Made by a program: the position numbers and the translations under genes
The notes under the pieces: model-generated
Seen by the model: the letters and a program-made list of their open reading frames with translations, nothing else
Databases searched by the model: none
What the model was told of the DNA's origin: nothing
Shown here: in pieces, positions 18,380-28,310 of the stretch
Layout: each line of letters opens with the position of its first letter
Position numbering within the stretch: position 1 is the stretch's first letter
Origin: Lunatimonas sp.
GTDB taxonomy: Bacteria > Bacteroidota > Bacteroidia > Cytophagales > Cyclobacteriaceae
NCBI RefSeq assembly: GCF_020832325.1
Contig: NZ_JAFIEU010000031.1
Span: 1 to 64,000, forward strand
DNA: 64,000 bases
Reading direction: 5' to 3'

Positions 18380-19609
18380 CTAGGATACTTTTACGGCGAT
18401 ACGGTGACAGGCATTATTGAGATACCCCTTGGGGTTCCACCCCGGGGTCAACATGGGTTGGGTTTTACCCGAATTATCCGTTGCCCTGGCCCACACCTCG
18501 TAATAACCCTTCCGCGGGAAATCGACCTTTGCTTGAAAATGCTGCCAAGAATAGCGGTTTTTACCTTTCTCCAACTGGCAGGGTTTCCATGTAGCACCAA
18601 AGTCAATGGAATACTCCACTTTGGTAACTGTGTTTTCTCCGGTCCACGCATGACCCCGGATAGCAAGCGGGGTTCTTTCTTTGATGATGGCGCCTGACTT
18701 GGGGTAGGTTAGCAGGGATTTCACTGGCATCTTCTCGATGATGCACATATTTTCTTTGGCAACATCCTCTCCCGGCTGTACCGGGTCGCAGGGTATGGAG
18801 TAGGAGGGCGGGGCCATTTTCTCCCCATCGTGTACTCTGTCTCTTACCGACAGCGCCGTGAGCCACTTGCCGGAGACCGAAGCGGGATAGCCCGAGGCGA
18901 TCAACCGAAGGGGATGCCCATGCACCAAAGGGATATCCGTTCCGTTCATTTGATAGGCAATAAGGGTTTCCTCTTCCATGGCCTTGGCAATGGGAATCCC
19001 GCGAGAGATCACTTCTTTGTTTGCGTCTCGGCTTAAATGAAGGTCAGCTGCATGAAAGCCTACGTACACCGCATTGCTTTTGATCCCAACGTCTGCAAGT
19101 AGGTCTCTCAGGCGCAGACCGCTCCACTCGGCACAAGATACCGCTCCAACCTCCCATTGGTTGCCCTCCGTGGGAGGATAGTAGTCCGCTCGGCCATTTC
19201 CACCGCATTCCAGCACGAGTTGGTAGCTGTGTTTGGTAAATTTACGCTTCAGTTCTTCGAGGCTATAGGTGTTATCTTGGTTCACAGACTCACCACGAAT
19301 CGTCAGTGTCCAATTATCCAGATCGATCTGTTCGGGCACTAGTCCATTGTTCCGGATAAACATTTTATCGGCGGGGGTAGTGCGATCATCGAGTAGATGG
19401 GCCGGTGATTCCACGTTCCAGGGCTGATTGTTTCGCACAATGAGATCCTGGTGTTTGCCAAAAAGTGTTTGGGGATCATTCTCCAGTACCAAGGGTGTAT
19501 AGTCCTTGGGCAGCGCATAGACGATTTCGGCACCGATCAGTGCAACGAGGGATCCGAGACCGGTTTTTTTAAGAAAATGCCTTCGGTCTTGGTTTTTTTT
19601 ATGGTTCAT
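18380..19609 (-). CDS. Sulfite oxidase-family molybdopterin enzyme (SorA/SoxC-like)
   Basis: A 409-residue protein with a twin-arginine signal (RRHFLKK at residues 9-15), so it is exported folded. The Mo-coordinating cysteine is Cys135 in LECGGNGRADYY. The dimerisation domain (about residues 290-405) has the typical IRGHAWTGE and VEYSIDFGATW motifs. No heme b5 domain is fused, and the electron acceptor is the cytochrome c encoded 4 bp downstream. Sulfite oxidation to sulfate is the most likely reaction. Whether it is SorA-type or SoxC-type cannot be settled, though no other sox genes are visible. Confidence 0.88.
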   Translation of the reverse strand: MNHKKNQDRRHFLKKTGLGSLVALIGAEIVYALPKDYTPLVLENDPQTLFGKHQDLIVRNNQPWNVESPAHLLDDRTTPADKMFIRNNGLVPEQIDLDNWTLTIRGESVNQDNTYSLEELKRKFTKHSYQLVLECGGNGRADYYPPTEGNQWEVGAVSCAEWSGLRLRDLLADVGIKSNAVYVGFHAADLHLSRDANKEVISRGIPIAKAMEEETLIAYQMNGTDIPLVHGHPLRLIASGYPASVSGKWLTALSVRDRVHDGEKMAPPSYSIPCDPVQPGEDVAKENMCIIEKMPVKSLLTYPKSGAIIKERTPLAIRGHAWTGENTVTKVEYSIDFGATWKPCQLEKGKNRYSWQHFQAKVDFPRKGYYEVWARATDNSGKTQPMLTPGWNPKGYLNNACHRIAVKVS

Positions 19610-19715
19610 TTCAGTGGTCGTTACGTCTCATTAAAATCGATTTCAAATTAGGACTTTTTTCGATTTCAATCAATGAAAAAACTACCGGCGGTGACCACGG
19701 AACGGTTAAATCGGT

Positions 19716-20414
19716 TTACCCTACTTGAAAGTACGCGTCCAACTCCCGCTCCATCTCCGATTTTTCTCTTAGGTCTTTGAGTATCTTTCCTTTTTCCAGC
19801 AGTATGATACGGTCGCAGATTTCGGTGACGTGGTTAAGGTCGTGACTGGATAGCAGAAACGTAATGTTTTGCGCTTCTTTTTCGGATAATATGAGTTTTT
19901 TCAGCCGTATCTGGGAGCTGGGGTCCAGGTTTTGAAAGGGTTCATCCAGCAGCACAGCTTCGGGATGTCCCATCATAGCGGCGGCAATTCCCACCTTTTT
20001 TAGGTTACCCTTTGATAGATCCCGTATGTATTTTTTCTTTTGGACAATTTCTCCATTAAACAAGTCGGCAAACTTTTCAAGGTGATGGTTGAGGTCTTCT
20101 TTTGACAGCCGGTATATTTTTCTCAAAGCTTCAAAGTATTCGTCCGGCGTGAGGTAGGAAAGCAGCATGTGTTCATCCAAAAATGCGCCCACCTTGTATT
20201 TCCAGTTTTCCGACTGTGCCACGACCTCTCCATCGATGGTGACCTCTCCTTTTGTGGCACGCACCAGGTCAAGGATGATTCTGAAAAAGGTGGTCTTACC
20301 TGCCCCGTTATTGCCAACCAGCCCAAAGCATTCGGACTTGGGAATGGTCAATTCCGGTATATCCAATACAGTGGCGTCTTTGTAGGCCTTAATCAGCGAG
20401 TGTATTTGTATCAT
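19716..20414 (-). CDS. ABC transporter ATP-binding protein paired with a DUF5687 permease
   Basis: A 232-residue ABC ATPase with Walker A GNNGAGKTT, signature LSKGNLKKVGIAAA (a K-G-N variant of LSGGQ), Walker B VLLDEPFQNLDP and H-loop SSHDL. Its start overlaps the stop of the membrane gene upstream by 4 bp (20411-20414), so they form one transporter. The class resembles the ABC-2 type (BcrA/CcmA-like) exporters. The substrate is unknown. Confidence 0.92.
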   Translation of the reverse strand: MIQIHSLIKAYKDATVLDIPELTIPKSECFGLVGNNGAGKTTFFRIILDLVRATKGEVTIDGEVVAQSENWKYKVGAFLDEHMLLSYLTPDEYFEALRKIYRLSKEDLNHHLEKFADLFNGEIVQKKKYIRDLSKGNLKKVGIAAAMMGHPEAVLLDEPFQNLDPSSQIRLKKLILSEKEAQNITFLLSSHDLNHVTEICDRIILLEKGKILKDLREKSEMERELDAYFQVG

Positions 20415-21898
20415 ACTTCCTGTCTAAATGAGGATGAAATTTCGTAACGGTTTGCCAATGTTTTTTTGATTGAGATATGTGAGAGCTTGGGAAATGCGAG
20501 AATACCTAGAATGCCACAGACCCCCAGTGCTACGAGCCCCAAGTAATCGCCACCGAAATAAGCTGCCGGTACAAATATCAGGTAAGGAGCCAACACCATC
20601 GGAATGATCATCAGAAACTGTGCTATTCCAACCCCCTCGTAGTTAAACATAGCGCCTTTGTTAAGATCCATGGGTTTTGGCTTCCAAAGTGCCAAATAGA
20701 TCACCAAGTGGATGGTGACTCCCAGATTGAACAGGAAAGTGGCAAGGTGAATCCATAGGATTTCCCAGCCAAAGTAGGCATACGGCACAGATAATAAGAA
20801 ACAAATGCAAGATATTCCGGCAAAGAGCAGATATTTGCCCCTGATTAGGGATTCTAAGCCCTTGGGTTGGTGCAGAAAGAAGTCAAAAAACGCAGAGTTC
20901 CAACTCAAGAAAAGCTGACCGTATTGCAGCATAAATATGCCGGTGATGAACATCCCAACGAAGATGAATAAGTACGAGAACCCTTCATCTTGGTAATAGG
21001 CAGGGTTCACGTAAAAAATCAATCCATACAGCAGAAAGAAAACGCAGAGGGTTAGGTAGGTTCTGCTCTTTTTATGCCTTAGAATCAGTTTCCATTCCAA
21101 ATCTGCCATCTCGCCGGCCAAGCCAAACCGGGATAGGAATCCCAGTGAACTGCCTTGAATCTGAAAGGGTTCCTCTTCAGCGAGGTCCTCTAGGTAAGCA
21201 TTTTGGCGGTAATAGGCGAAGCATAGGAAATAGCTGCAAACCATTACCACGGCGAGAAGAACCACAGGTACGGCATGTTCCAGCGCAAAGGTAAATACCG
21301 GTTCAAAGAAGGCACCGATGTCAAACCATCCCCAATAAGCACCTCCTGACCCTAGTAGCATGATTCCTGCTAAGACAAAAACTACCGAAAGACTGTCTTC
21401 AAAACGCTGCTTGAACCAAAGCATGACCCAATGGATAGACCAACTGGTAAATAAGACCGATCCCAGCCAAACCAGCGCGGCAGTGGTTCCATAGTTAGGT
21501 ACAATCTCCATAATGGTAAAAGGGCCAAACAGGAGGATGGGTATCAGCGTCAGTGGGGAAACAAAGGAGGAAACAAGCAGGTAATGAATGATCCGTGACT
21601 TTGGAATCGGTAGATGTAGAAAGCTCTCCAACGAAAATACCGGCAATTGCTGAATAAAGTACCGGAAGATGATTTCAATGATAAAATAATACACCAGGTA
21701 ACTGTTCAGAAATACCGTATTGGATACCGGAGCAAAAATGGTTTCGATGATGTATTTCAGACCAACTCCCAACAGCAGGAGGTAAGTCATTAATAAAATG
21801 CCCAATAAACCAATAAATATTCCAATGGCGATACTCCGAGCGAAAGAAGTCGAACGGATCCGTTTGAGAAATTCCAGTTGGACAAATAGGTTTATCAT
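20411..21898 (-). CDS. DUF5687-type ABC permease (about 12 membrane segments)
   Basis: A 495-residue, strongly hydrophobic protein with many membrane helices and a cytoplasmic loop (residues about 235-275, EEEPFQIQGSSLGFL then EMADLEWKLILRHKKSRTYL). It resembles the DUF5687 family found in Bacteroidota beside ABC ATPase genes. It overlaps the ATPase gene by 4 bp and is inferred to be the membrane half of that transporter. Nothing in the sequence shows the cargo. Confidence 0.8.
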   Translation of the reverse strand: MINLFVQLEFLKRIRSTSFARSIAIGIFIGLLGILLMTYLLLLGVGLKYIIETIFAPVSNTVFLNSYLVYYFIIEIIFRYFIQQLPVFSLESFLHLPIPKSRIIHYLLVSSFVSPLTLIPILLFGPFTIMEIVPNYGTTAALVWLGSVLFTSWSIHWVMLWFKQRFEDSLSVVFVLAGIMLLGSGGAYWGWFDIGAFFEPVFTFALEHAVPVVLLAVVMVCSYFLCFAYYRQNAYLEDLAEEEPFQIQGSSLGFLSRFGLAGEMADLEWKLILRHKKSRTYLTLCVFFLLYGLIFYVNPAYYQDEGFSYLFIFVGMFITGIFMLQYGQLFLSWNSAFFDFFLHQPKGLESLIRGKYLLFAGISCICFLLSVPYAYFGWEILWIHLATFLFNLGVTIHLVIYLALWKPKPMDLNKGAMFNYEGVGIAQFLMIIPMVLAPYLIFVPAAYFGGDYLGLVALGVCGILGILAFPKLSHISIKKTLANRYEISSSFRQEV

Positions 21899-22136
21899 CT
21901 AGTCGGCAGTTAAGTGCATTGCCCGGTATCCTTCGGGGAAGGCGGGTAATGGATGGCTTAAATTAAGAAAAAAATCCGCCCATGTGAAATTTTTCTTTGC
22001 TGTCGAGACAACTATGCCTAGAAATCAAAACCGCATCTGAAACGAAAAGGACATCACTTATTCAGTGGGATTTTCCAATTGCTCATTGGTACTGGCTCTT
22101 TGGGGGAAATTTGAATAATTTGGCCAAAAAAACACC

Positions 22137-22700
22137 ATGGATAAACTATTGAGATTTGTCGCTATAGTACTATGCTGTTTCGCCTGTTCCCAAAATGAGC
22201 AATCCCCTCAAGAGGGGGATTTTTACATTCGATTTAAGGTGGATGGGCAGTTTTATGAGTACGAAGTTTCGTCACATCCTGCCGTATTTTTTTATGACGC
22301 CAACCTATCCATGTATCATGGTTCAGTACTAGTACCGAGGCCCGGAAGTGATGGAACCAAAGATTTTATACAAATTATAGTTCGAAACGAGTCGGAGATC
22401 AAGGTCGGGGAAACCTATCATATGCAGGATGCGATCTTGGCTAATTCCGTTCCTTTGCCCCGGATTAATTTAACTTGGGCGAACCCGGAAGGTCTTGTTT
22501 ACAATGCTGTGTTGCTCAAAAGTTCCTACCCAGGGCTTTCCATTGCGAACGACGCCCAAGTGAAATATACCGAAATTGGCCCACAAATTATTCGAGGTGA
22601 ATTTTCCGGCATTGTCATTGGCCCAAATCTGGCATCTTCTTCAAACCCTCAATTACACATCACAGACGGTGAGTTTAAATTGAAAAGAGGGGGTGCCTGA
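22137..22700 (+). CDS. Hypothetical lipoprotein
   Basis: A 187-residue protein with a signal peptide and a lipobox (CCFAC), so an envelope lipoprotein is predicted. The mature part is beta-rich and begins FYIRFKVDGQFYEY, a pattern shared by small Bacteroidota lipoproteins of the DUF6252 kind; I am not certain of the family. It stands alone and converges with the outer membrane protein gene downstream. Confidence 0.7.
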   Translation: MDKLLRFVAIVLCCFACSQNEQSPQEGDFYIRFKVDGQFYEYEVSSHPAVFFYDANLSMYHGSVLVPRPGSDGTKDFIQIIVRNESEIKVGETYHMQDAILANSVPLPRINLTWANPEGLVYNAVLLKSSYPGLSIANDAQVKYTEIGPQIIRGEFSGIVIGPNLASSSNPQLHITDGEFKLKRGGA

Positions 22701-22749
22701 TGCAAGGGCAAAATACATCTGCCATGACGAAGGCCAGATGAAGATTCAG

Positions 22750-23322
22750 CTAAAGTCGAAAGGCGAGTCCAAGGTTTAAATAGGACACGCCATACCCCAG
22801 TTCTGCAAACGCTGCAACATTTTCCATGAAATAGTACCTTCCTCCAACATAGATTGTCATTCCAGCAGAACTTCCAAAGTTGCCGGAGGAAACGGCGGAA
22901 GAACCAGTGTTGTCTTCGTACGAATAGTTCAAGATGTTGTAGCTAAACATAAGTCCTCCAAAAAGGTCTAGACGGTCATTTTCTATGCCTTGGTAGTGGA
23001 AGGCGCTACGTAACCCCAGGATCGTATAGTTCCATTTGGAGGTGGCCTCAAAGTTTCCTGAAGATGTTTTATAGGAAAACCCTTTGTATCCAGCGTAGCC
23101 ACCTAAGCTAATTACGCCGACATCTCCAGCCTGCCAAACACCCCGCTCATACTGTAGGCTGATAGCAGGGATTTGGGAGGAATAATTAAAGCTGCCAAGG
23201 GAACTCCCGATCCCGACGCCCACGGCAATCACCTGCGTGCCCTGATCAAAAGCCTGTCCCGCGGCTTTTGGCACATAAATCAATAAACCGGCGAGGAAAA
23301 GAATCGATAAAATTGTCTTCAT
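22750..23322 (-). CDS. Small outer membrane beta-barrel protein
   Basis: A 190-residue protein with a signal peptide (ILFLAGLLIYVPKAAGQA) and alternating hydrophobic strands rich in Gly, Tyr and Phe (AISLQYERGVWQAG, YTILGLRSAFHYQG, MTIYVGGRYYFMEN). It ends in a terminal strand LNLGLAFRL. This is the OmpW/OmpX-like eight-strand barrel pattern. Function unknown. Confidence 0.8.
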   Translation of the reverse strand: MKTILSILFLAGLLIYVPKAAGQAFDQGTQVIAVGVGIGSSLGSFNYSSQIPAISLQYERGVWQAGDVGVISLGGYAGYKGFSYKTSSGNFEATSKWNYTILGLRSAFHYQGIENDRLDLFGGLMFSYNILNYSYEDNTGSSAVSSGNFGSSAGMTIYVGGRYYFMENVAAFAELGYGVSYLNLGLAFRL

Positions 23323-23675
23323 ATTGGTTATAGTTGTTTTTAAATTAGTCCTAATGTAAGTGTATCAAAGGCAGGGGCCGCCAGTTAGGGTTTTGAGGAC
23401 CTGCCAAGCCGAAGTGAACTAGTGAAGGAGATCAGTCATTTTTTCGTGTAGAGGATGCATACCCCATAAGTTCATAATTTGGATTCAAGCTACGTATTTG
23501 GCTCCACACCCACCACCTCCAATGAGCAGTTGGGGTGTACGGGCTATTAAATGTAATGACTAGCTGGATTTCTGTAATTATTGGTTAAATTGACCAAGGA
23601 AATTCTTGGACATTCCCCGTCCGGCTGGTGTCATTCGTGCGGGTATTTGGCGTTTGAAAAAACAAGTATAGACAC
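23323..23675. other. Intergenic region upstream of the LytS-type kinase, nothing recognised
   Basis: About 350 bp between divergent genes. It must contain promoters for the outer membrane protein and the kinase. I found no TTG-N19/21-TAnnTTTG match, RNA gene or repeat. Confidence 0.5.
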
Positions 23676-25748
23676 ATGAAGCATGCGGGTATTTTAGTGT
23701 TGCTGTATTTTCTAGGCTGTATACCGGTGGTTTCTCAGCGGTTGGACTCCATGAAGGTGAAACTATTGCAACGAGACCTAGTGGATAGTGCTCGGGTGGA
23801 TATTTGGAACGAGCTGTCGTTTGATTACGCAGGCAGGGATCCTGAGATAGGCCTCATGTATGCAGATTCGGCGCTTCGGTTGGCGGAGCAGATGAACGAT
23901 GCTGGAAAAATTGCCAGCTCCCACAACAGCTTCGGCGTTAACTATTGGTATCAGGGTAAGGATTCCCTGGCATTGTTTCATTATTCACAGGTTTTGACAT
24001 ACCATCATCAAACAGGTAACGAGGCAGGGCAGGCAAGGGCCTTTAACAACATGGCGTTGCTCTCGTATAACAAAGCGGCTTACTTGGACGCACTTCGCTA
24101 CCACACACAAGCCAATGAGGTTTTTCGCAAGTTGGGCATGACACAAAATCTAGTCAACAGCCTTTCAAATACGGGAGTGGTTTTTTTGGCAATCAACGAT
24201 TATCCACGGGCGTTGGAATATTTCTTGGACGCACTGACTCATACCGACTCGCTTCAATACTACGAATTGGGTAATTTGAACACGAATATAGGGCTGGTTT
24301 ACAAAAACGTACAAGACGTGCAGAAGGCAGTCCTGCATCACGAGAAAGCATTAAAGTACCATGAGCGCTCAGGCAATCTGCACCTACAGGCCCAGGCTAA
24401 AGGAAACCTGGCTGCAGTTTATCAGGAAGAAGGCAGATTCGCCGAGGCTGAAGAATTGCTGAATCAGGCGTTAGAATTAAACGAGTCGTTGGGGAACCCT
24501 AGGAGAATTGCGTCTGATTTAGCAAATTTAGGAGTGCTGTATACCGGGATGGGGGAAATCACAAAAGCAATAGCGTTTTTTAGGAGATCCGCAGATTTGT
24601 ACAAGGAAACCCAAGATCATCTAAACCTTTCGCTAACACTTTACAGGTGGGCAGATGCCGTATTGCAGGAGAGGCATAAGGGTAAATCCCGTGCAGTAGA
24701 GGCGGCTGCACTGCAATCAAGGTCTCTCCAGTCGGCATGGCAGGCCAATTCCCTGTTACATCAAATGAATGCGTGGCATGGATTGGCAAGTTCTTATAGG
24801 CTGTTGGGTCGATACAGTGAGGCGTTGGAGGCACTTGAAGCCTATGTAGCACTAAAGGACAGCGTGTTCAGTACAGAGACTGACAAAAAGCTAGTTCGTG
24901 CACAGGCAGCTTTCGATTTGCAGCAACGTGAACGAGAGCTTGATGCGGCCCACCAATTGGAAAAGAGTGAATTGGAGGCAATGCAGCGACAGGATGCTTT
25001 TGTTTTGAAGGCAACAATAGGGGTCCTGTTGTTTTTTTTCGTTCTTTTTGGCGTTTTGGCATACAGCATTTACCGAAGGAAGGAGGCAGAACAGGCGCGA
25101 CTACGCTCTGAGTTTCAATCTAAGAAAACTGCTTTGGAATTGAAAGCACTCAGGGCGCAAATGGACCCGCACTTTATTTTCAACGCACTGAGTTCTATCA
25201 GTAGTTTTCTGTTGCATAACGATGCGGTAAAAGCAGATTACTACCTTACCCAGTTTGCAAAGCTTACCCGGCATATTTTGGAATCGTCTGACCAATCATT
25301 AGTGACATTGAAGAATGAAGTGGAGGTATTGCGCTATTATATTGAAATAGAGTCCATGCGAATGGCCAAGCCCATCCATTTTCAGGTGCTATGTGCAGAA
25401 GACCTCGATCTAGCAACTCTTCTTTTACCTCCCATGCTACTGCAGCCATTGGTTGAAAATGCCATTTGGCATGGAATCTCTAAAGTGGATAGAGCTGGTT
25501 TGGTGGAATTGGAAGTATCCCGAACGCAGGAGGGGGTGTATCTACAAATTCGAGACAATGGAGGCGGAGTCCAATCTGGGCCCTCTATCGTACAGTCCGA
25601 ACCTCATAAACGCTCTATGGCTCTTCAGCTAGTTCAAAGTCGGCTGGAGCTATTATCGGAAAACAAAGGCAGCCTTAAAAATGAAATCAGTTGGAAGCAG
25701 CTTCCACAGGGAACCGAGGTGGCCATTTCTATACCCGCTTATGGCTGA
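23676..25748 (+). CDS. TPR-containing LytS-type sensor histidine kinase
   Basis: A 690-residue protein with a signal peptide (to VVSQ, residue 21), about seven tetratricopeptide repeats (residues 50-390) placed outside the membrane, a coiled coil, and a membrane helix (about 447-466). A His_kinase (LytS-type) domain follows with phospho-acceptor His499 in QMDPHFIFNALSS. The ATPase has N-box NAIWHGIS and G-box IRDNGGGV. It overlaps the LytTR regulator gene by 8 bp, making a clear two-component pair. The stimulus sensed by the TPR region is unknown. Confidence 0.93.
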   Translation: MKHAGILVLLYFLGCIPVVSQRLDSMKVKLLQRDLVDSARVDIWNELSFDYAGRDPEIGLMYADSALRLAEQMNDAGKIASSHNSFGVNYWYQGKDSLALFHYSQVLTYHHQTGNEAGQARAFNNMALLSYNKAAYLDALRYHTQANEVFRKLGMTQNLVNSLSNTGVVFLAINDYPRALEYFLDALTHTDSLQYYELGNLNTNIGLVYKNVQDVQKAVLHHEKALKYHERSGNLHLQAQAKGNLAAVYQEEGRFAEAEELLNQALELNESLGNPRRIASDLANLGVLYTGMGEITKAIAFFRRSADLYKETQDHLNLSLTLYRWADAVLQERHKGKSRAVEAAALQSRSLQSAWQANSLLHQMNAWHGLASSYRLLGRYSEALEALEAYVALKDSVFSTETDKKLVRAQAAFDLQQRERELDAAHQLEKSELEAMQRQDAFVLKATIGVLLFFFVLFGVLAYSIYRRKEAEQARLRSEFQSKKTALELKALRAQMDPHFIFNALSSISSFLLHNDAVKADYYLTQFAKLTRHILESSDQSLVTLKNEVEVLRYYIEIESMRMAKPIHFQVLCAEDLDLATLLLPPMLLQPLVENAIWHGISKVDRAGLVELEVSRTQEGVYLQIRDNGGGVQSGPSIVQSEPHKRSMALQLVQSRLELLSENKGSLKNEISWKQLPQGTEVAISIPAYG

Positions 25749-26502
25749 AAACACCAAAACCAAATGTATAATTGTTGAGGACGAGCCTCTTAGCGCTGCC
25801 AGATTGGCCAAACTGTTGGAATTGGCCCACGCTGATGAGTTTGAGATTGCAGAGGTTGTGTTGACAGCAGACCGGGTAAGTGAATCCATTCAATTCCACT
25901 TACCGGAGTTGGTATTTTTGGATGTGAAGCTAAATGATACCGATGCGTTTTCCCTGTTAAAGGAGTTGGGAACTTTCTCCTTTCAGGTGGTTTTTACTTC
26001 GGGCCACAGGGAGTATGCACCCAATGCGTTCCGAATCGATGCCGTCGATTACCTGCTCAAACCAATCGACGCAAGGGAGCTCGCGCAAGCGATAGAAAAG
26101 TTCAGGCGTCGCCGGCATAACCAACGGGACCACTACGAGGCAGGACTACTCGAACAACTAACCGTTGTTTCTGGAGACAAGAAGATTCCCATTCATACGT
26201 TTACGGGCATTGAAATGGTTCCGGTACGGGAAATTGTACACTGTGCCGCCGACGCCAACTACACCCACCTGTTTTTGCGCAGTGGTGAAAAGCTAACGGT
26301 GTCACGTACATTGAAGGAGTTTGAGTCATTGCTAGGCAAGATGGGTTTTTTCAGGGTGCACCACTCTCATTTGGTCAATTTGCGGGAAGTGAAGGCTTAC
26401 AATCGTGGCAAGGGTGGGGTATTGGTGCTTTCTGACAAATCTGAAATTGAAGTTTCCGTTCGACGAAGAGAAGCACTTTTACAGGCGCTGAAGGGGATGT
26501 GA
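25741..26502 (+). CDS. LytTR-family response regulator
   Basis: A 253-residue protein with a receiver domain (VEDEP, phospho-acceptor Asp61 in VFLDVKL, FTSGH, LLKPID) and a LytTR DNA-binding domain (about 150-250, VREIVHCAADANYT, FFRVHHSHLVNL). ATG at 25741 overlaps the kinase stop by 8 bp and is preferred over an upstream in-frame ATG at 25681, which would lie well inside the kinase gene. It is inferred to be phosphorylated by the TPR-LytS kinase encoded upstream. Confidence 0.93.
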   Translation: MAENTKTKCIIVEDEPLSAARLAKLLELAHADEFEIAEVVLTADRVSESIQFHLPELVFLDVKLNDTDAFSLLKELGTFSFQVVFTSGHREYAPNAFRIDAVDYLLKPIDARELAQAIEKFRRRRHNQRDHYEAGLLEQLTVVSGDKKIPIHTFTGIEMVPVREIVHCAADANYTHLFLRSGEKLTVSRTLKEFESLLGKMGFFRVHHSHLVNLREVKAYNRGKGGVLVLSDKSEIEVSVRRREALLQALKGM

Positions 26503-26676
26503 ATGAGGAATAATAATGATTAGGAAATCATCTTTTAAGGATTTAGTATTTGCAACCCAATTATTTCGGTTAGATATGAAATTTAGTTATCTTTTGCCCC
26601 TAGCAGGTGGGAAATAATAAGAATTAAGTTTACTTTAAGCGCGTAACTGATTTGATAACCTCTCACCATTCTGCCT

Positions 26677-28209
26677 ATGAATCTTGCAGCCATTGACATC
26701 GGTACCAATTCCATTCACATGATCATTGTGAAAGTTACCTCTAAGCAGACCTTTGAGGTGCTGGTGCAGGAGAAGGAAATGGTTAAATTGGGAGTGGGAG
26801 TGTTTGCAAACAAGATGCTCAGCGAGGAAGCGTTTCAACGTGGCGTGGAAACCATCAAACGCTACGTGCAGCTAGCCGATGAGTATGGGGTAGAGAACAT
26901 CATTACAGCCGCCACTTCTGCCACTAGAGAGGCTAAAAATGGCCGGGATTTTTTGGATCGCCTCATACAGGAAGTGGGACTTTCTCCTCAGTTGATATCG
27001 GGCAAGGAAGAGTCCCGGTTGATTTTTCTCGCCGTGCGAAAGGCAATTGATTTGGGAAAGGAAAATGCACTCGTGATTGATATCGGTGGAGGCAGCACGG
27101 AGGCCGTGGTGGGCAATAAGGAAGAGGTGCTGTTTAAGAGCTCCATGAAATTGGGAGTACTGCGACTTTTGGACCGAGTGGGTTCACAGGGCCCTATGTC
27201 CAAGTCGGAGCGGAAGGACTTACAAACTCATATCAAGGATTCGGCCCAAAAAATCTTAGCCGAAGCCAGATCGGTAGGCTTTTCGAAGGTCATCGGTACC
27301 TCCGGCAGCATTCGGTCCTTAGGAGAGGCTGCTATGCTTCTAAACGGAAAGGAGATCATCCAGTCGGTCAACGCAGAGGTGGTCCGTTTGAGTGACCTGG
27401 AGGACGTTACCGGCCGTTTGTTGGATCTGGAGGCGGGGAAGCGCAGTGAAGTGCCAGGAATCAGTGATAGCCGGGCGGATGCCATTCACTTAGGAGGGTT
27501 GTTGTTGGTGGAGTTGCTTCACCTAGCGGGGGTAGACGAACTTACCTTATCAGATGCCTCGCTGCGGGACGGGCTTATAATAGACTACATTGAAAAGAAT
27601 GGACAAAAGCTTCAAGATTCGGTTACGGGAAAGAATCTCCGGGAGCGCAGCAGCTTGCTATTGGCTAAGCGATACGAAACCGATGTGGACCAAAAACGGC
27701 ACGTTGCCAGATTAGCGCTACAGCTATTCGATCAGCTGAAGGACTTTCATGGCATGGATGAATCGGCGAGAGATCTGCTCTACCATGCCAGTTTGATTTT
27801 TGACATCGGAGCTTTTGTGAACTTTAAAGATTACCACAAGCATTCCAAATACCTCATAGTACATGGAGGCCTACGTGGATTTAACAATTCAGAAATCTAT
27901 ATCCTAGCCCAGCTAGCCAGATATCACCGCAAGGCTGGTCCCAAAAAGAAGCATAAATCTTTCCGAAATATGATCAAAGTGGATAAACGGACCGTCAAAG
28001 GACTAGCGGGGATTCTGCGTATTGCCGTTGCCCTGGACAAAACCAAAAATCAGTGGGTGGAAAATGTTTACTGTCTTCCACAAAGAGATAGGCTTAGCAT
28101 CCGGCTGTTTGGAGAGGGCGGTATGGAATTGGAGCTTTGGGAGGCCCAGCGTTTTTCCAATGTACTGGAGCAGTTTTTGCGCCTTCCCATTCAGTTTGAA
28201 CTTGGATGA
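26677..28209 (+). CDS. Ppx/GppA-family exopolyphosphatase / pppGpp phosphatase
   Basis: A 510-residue protein with the actin-like ATPase fold of the family: IDIGTNSIHMIIV at the start, TSATREAKNG, the phosphate-binding loop DIGGGSTE, and GTSGSIRSLGEA. A C-terminal HD-like helical domain runs from about residue 315. Such enzymes hydrolyse polyphosphate or pppGpp. A diverged second copy of its last 22 codons lies about 1.1 kb downstream beyond the transposase, which suggests rearrangement at this gene end. The two activities cannot be told apart from sequence. Confidence 0.9.
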   Translation: MNLAAIDIGTNSIHMIIVKVTSKQTFEVLVQEKEMVKLGVGVFANKMLSEEAFQRGVETIKRYVQLADEYGVENIITAATSATREAKNGRDFLDRLIQEVGLSPQLISGKEESRLIFLAVRKAIDLGKENALVIDIGGGSTEAVVGNKEEVLFKSSMKLGVLRLLDRVGSQGPMSKSERKDLQTHIKDSAQKILAEARSVGFSKVIGTSGSIRSLGEAAMLLNGKEIIQSVNAEVVRLSDLEDVTGRLLDLEAGKRSEVPGISDSRADAIHLGGLLLVELLHLAGVDELTLSDASLRDGLIIDYIEKNGQKLQDSVTGKNLRERSSLLLAKRYETDVDQKRHVARLALQLFDQLKDFHGMDESARDLLYHASLIFDIGAFVNFKDYHKHSKYLIVHGGLRGFNNSEIYILAQLARYHRKAGPKKKHKSFRNMIKVDKRTVKGLAGILRIAVALDKTKNQWVENVYCLPQRDRLSIRLFGEGGMELELWEAQRFSNVLEQFLRLPIQFELG

Positions 28210-28218
28210 CGTATGTTT

Positions 28219-28310
28219 TTAGCGGTTCATGTACTCGGCATAGAGACCTAACTGCAAGCCCATCATCGGAAGGTCAGAGATTTGCTTGGAATTCTTCGCC
28301 TCAGCGAGAC
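28219..28310 (-). pseudogene. Possible C-terminal remnant of an unknown minus-strand gene
   Basis: Read on the minus strand, this segment gives an open, natural-looking C-terminal peptide ending DLPMMGLQLGLYAEYMNR and TAA (28219-28221). Its upstream side is cut off by the 56-bp ric copy at 28311. It has no start codon. I do not recognise the parent gene. The plus-strand frame across the same bases looks less natural. This is a weak call. Confidence 0.25.
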
